A DNA stretch of 22,285 bases, taken from Rhizophagus sp. LPA8_4_AMF (Eukaryota > Glomeromycota > Glomeromycetes > Glomerales > Glomeraceae). The translations under genes were made by a program, and so were the position numbers. The stretch spans positions 1 to 22,285 of the forward strand of contig JADRCO010001128.1 in assembly GCA_021464525.1 (NCBI GenBank). Reading direction: 5' to 3'. Positions 10,422-20,500 of the stretch are shown piece by piece (within the stretch, counting starts at the first letter, position 1; the number at the start of each line of letters is the position of its first letter). The notes beneath the pieces were generated by a model. It did not search any database. It had not been told where the DNA came from and saw nothing but the letters and a program-made list of their open reading frames with translations.

Positions 10422-12220
10422 TAGACTGTATAGTTCCTTTAATAGTTGAAAAACTATTTTTTACTTCAAGCTACAGTTTTTTTTATAAGATCTTTTACTA
10501 TCTAGAATATTGTGTAATTATTAAAGAGGAGGAGGAGGAATAGTAAAAATAAAGTAATTAAGAAAATTAGGCTAAACCTAATTTAATTAAAAATGTTTTC
10601 TAATTCTGGCCCAAATCATAATACTGTAAAATCTAAAAAAGGAGAAAAGGATATGTAAAATAAATAATTAAATTGGTTTAACCCTACTTTGGAAAGTATT
10701 AATAATAGAATTAGAGTTACAGAGAGTTACAATTACTTTACAATAAACTAAAATTTTTATCTTTTCTTTGTATGTTAATTATTATACTACAGCATATACT
10801 GTACTTGTATAATATACCAATTACAACAGAATTTATTTGAAAAGAAAGGAAATAATTATTGCAACTTTTAACCAAAATACTTGAAAAGTAGTATATATTA
10901 TAGGATTATTCCTTATGAAAATCTATTTTATAAACTTACTATTCGTAATATTAGGAAACGGAAACGGAGCGAAAAAGATAAAGATGAAGTCACACGATGG
11001 GATAAGTGCGTAGACAAACAGAGCACCCTTCGATTTGCCTGAAGCAGATATATAGTCCTTCGCTTCGCTCCGGACAATTAGGCACAATACAGAACATAGT
11101 TTGGAGAAATATTTGTAACACATGATTTCTAAGAAGTGACGCTATATTTGCTATATTTCATAGAACTGTATTAATCTTTGATGTACTAACAATAAAGTTA
11201 TTTTATTTTTATCATCTCAAACTTACATTTTAGGAACTTTTACATTTTTATTTGCTCCAGGATCACGAACATCTCTAATACATCTCAAATTGAAAAGGTT
11301 GTACAACGAGATTAGTTTAGTATTGGCTAAGTTATTTTTTTTAATGTTATATTTTTTAGTTGTACTTTATTGTTTAAATATGTAAGAAGTGTATCTTTTG
11401 TAAATTTGGAAATTATTTTTTTATTCATATTATTATTTTTTCTGTATTGTATAAATCAGATTATTGTATACAGTAAAACATTTAAATATAATTATATTTT
11501 GACAATTACATAACAACAGTTATATTTATAATACTAAAATAAATTAGTTTGAAAATTAGAATTCTCGTATTGACCCTGATGACTTGACTAAAACAAAAGG
11601 GTTCATAATGCAAACTTAAGAGTGAGTTAAGGGCCAGTTCAGTAATATTTTAAACGTGATTTTGCTTTTTTCGTTTCGTCCATTTCATATTCGAAATACT
11701 ACTTGAAACATATTATTATGGTGTTGATAATTGATGAAGTATTATTATTTATTTAAAAGTGATTTATTAACATTATTAAAACGCACATACTGTAAGTGTA
11801 AAAGAATCGATAAGAACTTCCTTCCTATGATACTATGGCGTGACCGCGTGAGTTTCAATCGCTATGACTCACATGATAAACAATTTTTTTATTTTTCCTA
11901 GTTCAAGAGTCAATAAAGATAAAGATGATAGGAAATAGTGGAGATGAATAGACCTATAGGACTAACAATATACTTGTATGCGAAGGACTATCATTTGTTT
12001 TGATTGGCTGATCTTTCTGTGCAACGCAACAAAAAAAACCACCCCAAAAAAAATTACAGAAAATTAAAGCACAGTAAAGTCATGTTCTAAAGTACAAACT
12101 TTCAACTCAATTTACAACATAATCAACCGACCGAGGTTTATATATGTTGAAAGGTTATTTATAAGCCACGATGACTGGAAGTTTAGTATTGATTGGATAT
12201 TACAATCAAATGATCCTATA

Positions 12221-12226
12221 TTTATT
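12221..12226 (-). terminator. Candidate poly(A) signal of the chitin synthase
   Basis: AATAAA on the minus strand lies about 68 nt past the chitin synthase stop, in AT-rich DNA. The position is plausible but untested. Confidence 0.35.
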
Positions 12227-12293
12227 AATCAATTTACAATATAATATAATTATTCTATATTTACTTTTAAAATTAATATCTTCGAGTTCATAA

Positions 12294-15126
12294 TTAATTG
12301 CCAGTAAACAACCTAAACAATAAATAAATACAACTACCCATAAATCTAAAAGCAGCTAACCCAGCAACAGACCAAAGTATAAACGCCATATAATTGTTGC
12401 TACGTCGTTCTTCCGGAAACATATGATTTAATGTTTCACTAGCATTAGTAATACCTGCAACCAAAGCACCATTAGAAAGGATCCAAAATAATACGACACG
12501 TGTACGAAAACCCTTATAATAATCATCCTGTTTATCGGCTTTTGATCGATGTTTGACTTCTTCCTCCGCGTGACGCGCTAACTCAGCACGTGCTTCTTCA
12601 TATGCTGCGTTAATATCTTTTTGTTCGACCGGAACTTCTACTTCAACTTCACCTTTTCCTCCTGTATTTACTGTACCCAAATCAAGTTTCATGGATGTGT
12701 CACCTTTAGTGCCCCAACTATATTATAATAAGTTAAAATAAACATGTAAATGTAAACGCATACAACAAGAAAAATTGCAAAAAAAAATTAGGATAATTAC
12801 CTGACATCATGTACGTTACAGAAGGCATAAACATTTAATATGTTAATATAAAATGGAACTAGTAACAAGTATTGTGCCAAACTTGTAAACATATGAAAAG
12901 GTTCAAAAAACAAAAAGCTAGCTAAAAAGTATATCCCGTAAGTTGCTACAATGGAAAGTATAATGTTCCGAAAGGCTGGATTATTCATAATAGCACTAGT
13001 CGTGTTCACGTTTAGTCCAGAAATTTTATTACTTTCGTTAAGCGCGTTCAACTGAATTGAAACTCCTTTATAGACGAGCCAACCAGATGCGAATAACATA
13101 TAAATCATAAGTCCCGCAAAAAATACTATCGAAACAATATATGCCCATTTTGAACTAAAGTGTGATTAATGATTATAAGTATATATCGATACAATTATCA
13201 AATAATATGTATAAGAAATGAATAAATACCCTTGAGGTCGATTACCCATAGCTAGAATAAACTGGACAATTAACAATGTCAAATAAACGTATCTTAATAT
13301 TTGGAATACAATTTCACCAGCCGTTACACTCCAAAGACCTTCAATGACCGCTGGCTCTGTAAGAGAGTTACCCACAATATAAAAAGCTAGATAAAAATTG
13401 CCCTAGATTAAAAATTGAAACAGTATTATTAAAATAATAAATAAAATGTAATAATATTATCGCATAAGATTTAATGAAAAGTTACCAAAGCAAACCAGGA
13501 GAAAAATAATTGGTAAGCTTGATAAGCCATTTCAACATGTAATAATACTTTACGAATAGTAGTGTGGTCACTCCTCCAAATGGCAAAAGTATGACAAATA
13601 GCATAAACACCAGCGAAAAATGATCCGTTCAACCAACGGCGTCTTTGCGAAATCAATTCAGGAACGGTGTCCGGTACATCAGTTTCAGCATAAGCAGATT
13701 TTACATAATGCAATACCCAAGAACAATTTCGTTTTGCCACCAATTCGAAACAAAGAATACGGTCTTCGGCAAGATACATATTGGCAGTGAAAATATCGGC
13801 ATCACCACCATGTTGAGATTCACCCAAAAAATAAGAAGCTAATGGACCATTTCCATTGCGATCATTTTGTAAAGCAATGAAACGATAAGCGGAAAAAGCG
13901 CCGGGTAACACGGTTATATATCCGAAGACAGATTCGAGAGGTTTATCCAAGATGTTCGACATCTTATATTCAAAATTTTGAGCAGCTACTATGGGATTCA
14001 ACAAATTTACACCAGCTGTACCTTTCATGGCAACAATTTCACCACAAGCTCCTCCAACATTCGAATTAATATCAAAAGCTTTCCATAAGTGATAAATAGA
14101 ACTACCGCCAGGTTTGGTACCAACATCAAGGAGGACACAAACGTTTGGATTGAGTATATTACCAAAAGCGTTAAAGAACCAACGATGAGAATTAATCTTT
14201 TTCGCGTTTTTTTCTTTAAGACAGAAGAGCACTTGAATTGGAACAATTCCCTTATCAGCACCCTTGAAATTCATATCAGGGTCAATTGAAATTTGGGTGG
14301 TGTATTCATAAATGTGTGCAGTAACTTCTCTACCGTTAACTTGATTTTTGGCTACACCATCTTGATAAACACCGATAGCAGCCAAATAAGACAAAGTGCG
14401 ATGATTGATCTTTTGTCGACCATCAGATACTATGCATACTACGACTTTTTTCCATCCATCTTTACCCCAAACACGAGATCGATCACGAGAACAAAGATGA
14501 GATATGTTTTTTACAACACCGTGAAAAGTACGGGCGAAAAGAATTTCGTCTTCCTAAAATATTGAAATAGGAGAGTATAAATTGGCTTTAATTTTTCGGA
14601 TAATTAATCTTACTTCCGGCTAGATTTAAGAATATGAAGACAATCTACTTTTCTCGCAAATACTTACATTATACATAGTAAGCACAATGAATAATTCGGT
14701 TGGTCTACGGGGATCATAAAGTTCTTGACGAAGTGTATATTTCTCCCTCTGAAAGTCATCGGGGTTACAAGTACAAGCAGTATACCTCATGTGAGAAAAT
14801 TCTCTATCATCTTGTCTAGGAACCATTGATAAGAGTTTCGTAGGTACAGGACAATCTAAAACTAAATTTCCTTGGAAAAGCTCTACACGTTTAGTCGTTT
14901 TATAACGACGTGGTTGACGTACAGGAGCTTGTCCAAAATGTTTCGTGTGTTCTGGCTCAACTGCAAACGAAACCGAAGCATTACCTCCACCACTAGAAGT
15001 TGAAGTTAACAAAGGTTGTGTCGTTGTGTCAATGTTTGAAAAAGACCCAGTTGGCGGATAACCTTGAATTTGTGGTTGATCCTGACTTGGATAGCCAGGA
15101 GGATATCCACCTTGAGGATAAGACAT
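12294..15126 (-). CDS. CHS: Chitin synthase, division 1 (class I-III type)
   Basis: This membrane glycosyltransferase (GT2) adds GlcNAc from UDP-GlcNAc to chitin and extrudes the chain at the plasma membrane. Five exons (14668-15126, 13486-14553, 13230-13402, 12801-13154 and 12294-12717) give 825 aa, a usual length. Residues 1-50 are Pro/Gly/Gln-rich and disordered ([12 protein letters not shown]). The N-terminal chitin synthase motif [17 protein letters not shown] lies at about 79-95. Catalytic landmarks are [12 protein letters not shown] (190-201), [10 protein letters not shown] (294-303), GACGEI (321-326), [10 protein letters not shown] (415-424) and QRRRWLNGS (456-464). About seven C-terminal hydrophobic segments follow, with SWGTKG at 685-690 between them; a charged cytosolic stretch ([19 protein letters not shown]) precedes the last two. 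No myosin head or cytochrome b5 domain is present, which excludes classes IV-VII. The exact class needs a tree. All junctions are GT-AG and in phase. Confidence 0.95.
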
Positions 15127-15950
15127 TTGGTATATCGCAAGAGGAAGACGTGAAACTTTTTTTATTTAACTATTATTAGGCTCTGAATTTTCAAGCACCG
15201 TATTTTATTAAAATTAATGTTTAATATGTTTAATTTATTAAATTATTAAAATTATTATTAGCAAAGAAAGCGATGGGCTTTAATTATTATTTTTACTATT
15301 TTATAAATACAATATTATTTCTTCATTACCACCCGAGAGGCTGTGAGATAAGGAAAGTACGGAAGGCAAAACGTTAAGGGTTTTAGATTTATAATATCAG
15401 CATGTACGCGTTGCAGCACAAAAAAAAATTGAGAAGGGGGTTAGTGTTTCACAATAAACGAGATATACTGGTACATTTTTTTATATGATATAAATAATAT
15501 AATATCTTTTGTGTTGTATTGTTGAAGGCTAAAAATGTAGGTTATTGAAGACTAAAAATTTGAATTTTAGAAAATTAAAAGGGAAATGCTACTTATCAGT
15601 GTTCTTTTTTTAGCTTAAAAATTAATTACGTGCTGTTGTAATTCGCCACAGTTATGATGTAAAAAATTAAAATTGCATAATATGGTTACTAGCCGCATTT
15701 TAAAAATTTCTTTTTTTCTATTTTTAGAAATATGTTATTTAAAATGTAATCGGAAATGATCTTTTATATTCAGATTGTATTATATTCGCGTGGATATGCA
15801 TTGCCGCAAGATTCGCTTATTTGGTTAATATCCTTAGGATTTACAATTACTGTGCCACACATAGCCTTTCGGATAGATCAAGAGGCTTAATGTCGTCATG
15901 GCTTGGCAAAAATGAGGCTTGGGAAGCTTTTCGTTTAAGGCTATGAATAT
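15127..15950. promoter_or_regulatory. Upstream region of the chitin synthase
   Basis: On the minus strand this is the 5' flank of the chitin synthase. It holds a pyrimidine-rich run on the plus strand close to the start (about 15153-15170), and a less AT-rich patch at 15329-15375 containing CACCCGAGAGGCTGTGAG. A short direct repeat, TTGAAGGCTAAAAATGT then TTGAAGACTAAAAATTT, lies near 15522-15561. No TATA box or known operator could be assigned. Confidence 0.35.
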
Positions 15951-15964
15951 ATTAATAAAACAAA

Positions 15965-16062
15965 CATATGGGCGGATTTGACTTTGACGCATTGCATGTG
16001 ATAATTTCATAGTAAATGGGAATTGGTTACTATTAGTATGATGCGTCAAATCGGCCCATATG
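15965..16062. repeat. Nested inverted repeat (hairpin or MITE remnant)
   Basis: CATATGGGCGGATTTG (15965-15980) faces CAAATCGGCCCATATG (16047-16062), matching at 15 of 16 positions. Just inside, TTTGACGCAT (15983-15992) faces ATGCGTCAAA (16041-16050), so TTTGAC is duplicated on the left arm. AATAAAAC-like and TTTATTTTAT-like runs continue the symmetry outside the arms. No coding content; it looks like a small palindromic element. Confidence 0.55.
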
Positions 16063-16399
16063 AGTACTTTATTTTATTATAATTGATTTGGTAATTGAAT
16101 ATGATAACTCCGTATAAGCTAGTAAGATAAACAGACTAGACAGGACAAAAGTATATTTTAATGACAGAAAAACAAAACACCCACTAAGTGCCGAGCATAG
16201 AAAAAAATACAGAATCATATGGGACGGGCAGAAATTCCTAAGGGGGAGGTTCAGACAATCAGACCATGATGATGTTACATTTCCTAAATGGATGATGGCA
16301 GGGAGGTTAAAATTTAAATTACGTCATTTCTCCCATATTTGCCACGTGAAAAATATCTGTCACGTGAATAATAATAATTTATTCATAAATGAGTCAATA

Positions 16400-16872
16400 A
16401 GGCTTGTTCATTTCTGATTGGATTTGTCGTCACCCAATAATTTCAATAATTTCAACTCAAATCCCGATCAGGCAATTTAAAAATAAGCAAAGTGAACGTA
16501 TTATTTTACGATCAGTGATCAGCCAACTCAATTATAATTTTGATCACATGTTTGGAGATTTCACTAATTTCACCCATAGTTCCTATTGGACGGTGACATA
16601 TAAGGGGTGACAAATATGGATTTCATAGTAATAAAAAACCAAGTTCGTAAAATAAGCAGGAAAAAAAGAAACAGGGTGGGTGTGATACCGTGTGCTAAAT
16701 AACCTACCTAAAATACCCTAACCCTAATCCTAACCCTAATATAAGCCTAAATTCATATATAAATGACGGCAACCAATCAGAACTGTGGGGGTAAATTAGT
16801 AAACCCCATGTTTGGATTGGTTAACAGATTTTGCGATCAAAAACCCGACAATCAGAAATGAACAACCTTTTT
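16400..16872. mobile_element. MITE-like element with TGTTCATTTCTGATTG ends
   Basis: The left end, AGGCTTGTTCATTTCTGATTG (from 16400), is mirrored by CAATCAGAAATGAACAACCTTT at the right (to about 16870). The two ends share at least 15 consecutive bases in inverted orientation (TTGTTCATTTCTGATTG). TA dinucleotides lie at both borders, as expected for a TA target duplication. There is no convincing coding frame. The interior contains a short telomere-like tract. The termini resemble those of the 17064-17325 element (TGTTCATTTCTAGATC), so both may belong to one family. Confidence 0.5.
16715..16740 (+). repeat. Short interstitial telomere-like tract
   Basis: The tract reads ACCCTAACCCTAATCCTAAC followed by CCTAAT, that is about four CCCTAA units with one imperfect. 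Degenerate CCTA words continue for about 15 bases on either side. This is the complement of the TTAGGG telomere repeat common in fungi. It lies inside the 16400-16872 element, far from any chromosome end visible here. Confidence 0.55.
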
Positions 16873-16890
16873 ACTCTGAGGTTTAAAAAA

Positions 16891-16902
16891 TGAACAGGCC
16901 TA
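16891..16902. repeat. Solo MITE-like terminus
   Basis: TGAACAGGCC followed by TA is the same kind of border as TGAACAGGGC followed by TA at 17316-17327, but no separate left partner is evident. It could be an alternative right border for the element starting at 16400, or the remnant of a nested insertion. Confidence 0.3.
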
Positions 16903-17063
16903 ATCAGAATTGTTGATCGCAATTTTTGATCGGTTACGCTAAAAATTTTGACCAATAAATTTTAACTGTAGAGTGGTCAACTAACCGAACCACCAAAAAC
17001 GTAGGTCGTTTTTGACCGAGGCGATAAATTGGTTGGTTAATAGTTTATCACGATCAATCAATA

Positions 17064-17325
17064 GCCCTGTTCAATTCTAGATCTGACCGGATTGATGCTA
17101 ATTTGTACTCTTAGATAATTGGTTACTGATGCGGTCAGCGGCCAGTCATACCGATCAACAAAAATTGGTGGTTTTGATTTTATAATTGATGACGCGTCTA
17201 CGTGTATAAACTAATCAAGCTAATCATATTTCATGAATAATATGACCAATCCGATCAATCTAAAATTGTGCTCAATTGTTTATATTTTATCGGTCAATCC
17301 GATCCGATCTAGAAATGAACAGGGC
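17064..17325. mobile_element. 262-bp MITE with TA target duplication
   Basis: The left end starts GCCCTGTTCAATTCTAGATC. The right end in reverse complement starts GCCCTGTTCATTTCTAGATC, and the match runs about 33 bp with roughly five differences. TA stands directly outside both ends (17062-17063 and 17326-17327), the target duplication typical of Tc1/mariner-type elements and their MITEs. The interior is AT-rich with GATC and CCGAT words and no reading frame. It lies 270 bp past the RAD2 stop, outside any gene. Confidence 0.7.
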
Positions 17326-17594
17326 TAATAATATGCTCAAAATTGAACTTTAATCGCAAATAATGCTTCAATCTGATGATCCAATGGATTCAATTGGATT
17401 TGATTTTATTATTAAATTTTCAATCCACTTTACTACAATCTACCATGTTATTAATTATTTATGAACACGGATTGATTATGCGAGAATACAAATCCTATCC
17501 AAAAGGATCGGCAAATCCAATCCGTGAATGCACCAATACTAAATGTACTAAATAAATAAATAAATAATCTTGTAAAGGATAAATCATATTAGTT

Positions 17595-20500
17595 TTATTG
17601 TACTTTTTTATTGGCTTTTTGTCGTTTCCTTTTATTATAAAGGGATTTTCCTTGTTCTGTAATGACATTTGCTGATTCTTGGGACCGTTTCTTTCGTTGT
17701 TGAGATAGCTCATTACCATCATTACTATTATTCTCATTATTGAAAGTTTCACGTTTCCAAGAATCCACAATACGTTGAATTCTCGCGCTTTTATGTGATT
17801 TGTAAACATTACTGCTACCTATTGAAGGATCAAAGAAATCATCCAGAACTTTTTGATTTTTTTCCTCCGACTATAAACATTAAATAAATTACTATTCTAA
17901 TAAAAAGATATTTAAAACCACGATATATTATTTACCTTTCTTTTAACCAAAGTTTTCATGAGTGGCACAAGTGTTTCATCAACTTTCTCATGTGACCATA
18001 AGAAATTATCCATTAAAAAACTTTAAATTATAGAAATTAAGCATACAATTGAATAATAATAACGAGAAAAAAAAATAACAAGTAAATACATACTCTCGGA
18101 GGTCATCCAAATCCGGCATAGCCCATTGAAATTCAATTTTTGAGTCATCTACCTGTGGTCTAAGGTAAGCATCTCGTACATGGTGGTTTGGAAAATTCTT
18201 TGATAATATTAAATTTTTCATCTTCTTACGCTATTATAAAATTTAATATCATTAAATTAAATTAAATAATAACAATTACATATATCAATGTATACTAACA
18301 AACTTCCTTTTAAAATCACTTTCATTGTCTGGTTTGTTTATTCCGTTTTGAACTTCTAGCCACCAATCTCTAAAGTGCTCTAACCCTTTTTCACCAGGAA
18401 ATTCATTTAAAATTTCCATGGCATTAACGACTCCAACACCAGATAGACCTTCAGTATAATCACTTCCTAACAGTATTGCTAGATTAATCAACTTTTCACG
18501 ATCTAGTCTCATATTTTTTTCTAAATCCTGCAGAAGATAACATTCAACATATTTTTGCTGGCTAAACATGTTTTTATATATTCGCGATCCTCCAAATAAA
18601 AAGACGTCACTATCATCAGTAACAATTCCATCTACAAGTCCAAGATGAAGTAGTTCAGCACATTGTGCTTCAGCTTCCATTGGTGCTGTAATATATGGAA
18701 TTCCGAATAATTGCAAAAGTTTCTATATAATATCCAAAAAATTAAAGCAACTATATAAAATATAAATTTATAATGGAAATCAACCAAACCTACTTGACAT
18801 TCACTTATCATTGTCTGTGTTACACTGTCAGCATCTCGCTTCTCTCGTCTTCGCTGTTCATTTAGTCTTTGAACTTCAGTATTCAATTCTAGTTGTACCG
18901 AATTCAAATCTTTTTTTTTTAACTCCGAAAGAAATCTAGCAAATTCGGATTCTTCTTCTGTGAGTTGTTTTGGAATTTCTTCATCAGAATTGTTAATTGC
19001 AGATTCAATTTGTAATTCATTTTTAGATTCATCATCCTCGTCAGACGATATTTCGATATAATCCTCCTCAGAAATATCAGCTGAATTCCTCATAGAATTT
19101 AAATTATGAACAATTTCAAAAGTATCTTTATTTGTCAGTGCACCTGCTTGACTTTCATAATCTGTATCGAAAGATTCTATATCGGTGTTTAGATCAACAC
19201 CCATATCAGAGTAAATTGTTTGATCATTTGAAGTTTGCGCCAATAATGGGCTATTTATTGTAGATGAATTAGATTTACAATCAGCATCAAAAGATTTTGT
19301 CAGGTCAAATTCTTCAAATTCTTCGAAATCGCTAGTTTCTAAACATAACAATAGAGATATAAAATATTACGCGATTGAAATAAGAAAAGTTTCAATAAAA
19401 ACTTTACCTGTAACTATTTCGCTATCCTTTAAAGATATTGAAGTGTGGTAGGAAGAGACATTATGATTAACCGGCAATATTAACGACCCAAAATTAATAT
19501 TTAATTTTTTTATTGTGTGCGCGCGCTTTTGACTTGGATAATTTATTTCTCTCACATGAATCTTTTGTTCTTCCGAACCTATAGGATTATTTGATGCTCC
19601 AATCTCGAGATCTTGTTGATCATCAAAAAAGGTATTACTTTGACGATCAGTGCGAAATTCAAAGGTGGCATTCAGAAATCTTTGCCAAAAATTCAAAGCA
19701 TCCACTTTTTGCTTATCACTTTCCTTTAATTTTCCTAATTTTTTCGTGACCGATTTCTTTTGTTGTTCTAATTCATCATCATTCCAAACATAAACGGCTT
19801 TATGAAGCATATCATCATGATCACGATATTCTTTCTGAAAAGCAAGTGGCATTCGCGAAAGCCAAAGAGCATAAAATGAATCTGATTTCATTGACGCAGA
19901 CGTATCAAAATTTGGAATATCATCAAGTTGTTCGGATTCCAGCCTTTTGAATTTTTCGACAATTGATTCCATACTTTCGTTATCTTCAACATACGCATCT
20001 TTATCCAAAAGTAAACCACTCCGCTCGTCGCTTGATAATGATGTGTGATCTGTTTAATGATGATAAAAGGTTGTTAAAATTAATATAGGATTTGACTTAA
20101 TTGCGTAAACTTATTATTACCTTCGAAATCTTTATTTTTATTATCAGTAGTTAAACCTGACCTTCGAAAGGTTATAGATCGATTTATTACTAAAATTTTA
20201 AAATAGACGATGAAAGACAATTTAACTTACTTTGAGAATTCAAGTGATGCATTTTTATCATCATTATGTAGACTCATGTCCACATAAACGGGATTTTCTA
20301 TTGTACCTGAAACTTGCTTATTATAATTTGATTCATTTTCATCTAGAGAACTCATTGTCCATCCTGCATTTCCTTCTCTGTTTTTTACCAACACGTATTT
20401 TTTGTTACGTTCTGATGCTATTCGTATTGGAGTTGTATTATCGGTATTTGCATTATTTGTGACATTAATCAACTTTTGTGTTAAATCATTTCTTTTTACA

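Larger units (their letters stand above)
10322..12293. other. Convergent intergenic region, APC5 and chitin synthase 3' ends
   Basis: Nearly 2 kb lies between the convergent stop codons. Apart from the two 3' untranslated regions it is mostly featureless AT-rich DNA. A short less AT-rich island at about 10950-11110 contains a 66-codon minus-strand frame with a self-complementary stretch around 11055-11080. It matches no family I recognise and is likely part of a decayed repeat. No RNA gene was recognised. Confidence 0.45.

Noticed and set aside
10923-11123. 66-codon minus-strand reading frame as a small gene
   Set aside because: It resembles no family I know, has no supporting splice or upstream context, and sits in an island that looks like repeat debris.
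13645-14565. Several plus- and minus-strand frames overlapping the chitin synthase
   Set aside because: They are out-of-frame shadows of the conserved chitin synthase exon 2.
15834-16049. 71-codon minus-strand frame
   Set aside because: It spans the palindrome at 15965-16062 and has no recognisable protein features.
16200-16320. Possible tRNA gene from a GGTTCAGACAATC word
   Set aside because: No matching A box or cloverleaf pairing was found around it.
16404-16610. 68-codon plus-strand frame
   Set aside because: It lies within a MITE-like element, begins at its terminus and shows no conserved residues.
16715-16740. Chromosome end
   Set aside because: Only about four repeat units are present, and intact genes and repeats continue on both sides.
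18021-18093. GAGTAT followed by GTATTT as the RAD2 exon 12 donor
   Set aside because: That phase cannot join exon 13. The GTATGT donor three bases earlier gives [11 protein letters not shown] in frame.
20161-20231. Apparent frame break in RAD2 between exons 7 and 8
   Set aside because: The second AG (20163-20162) restores the frame (AAG then TCAGGT), so no indel or pseudogene state is needed.
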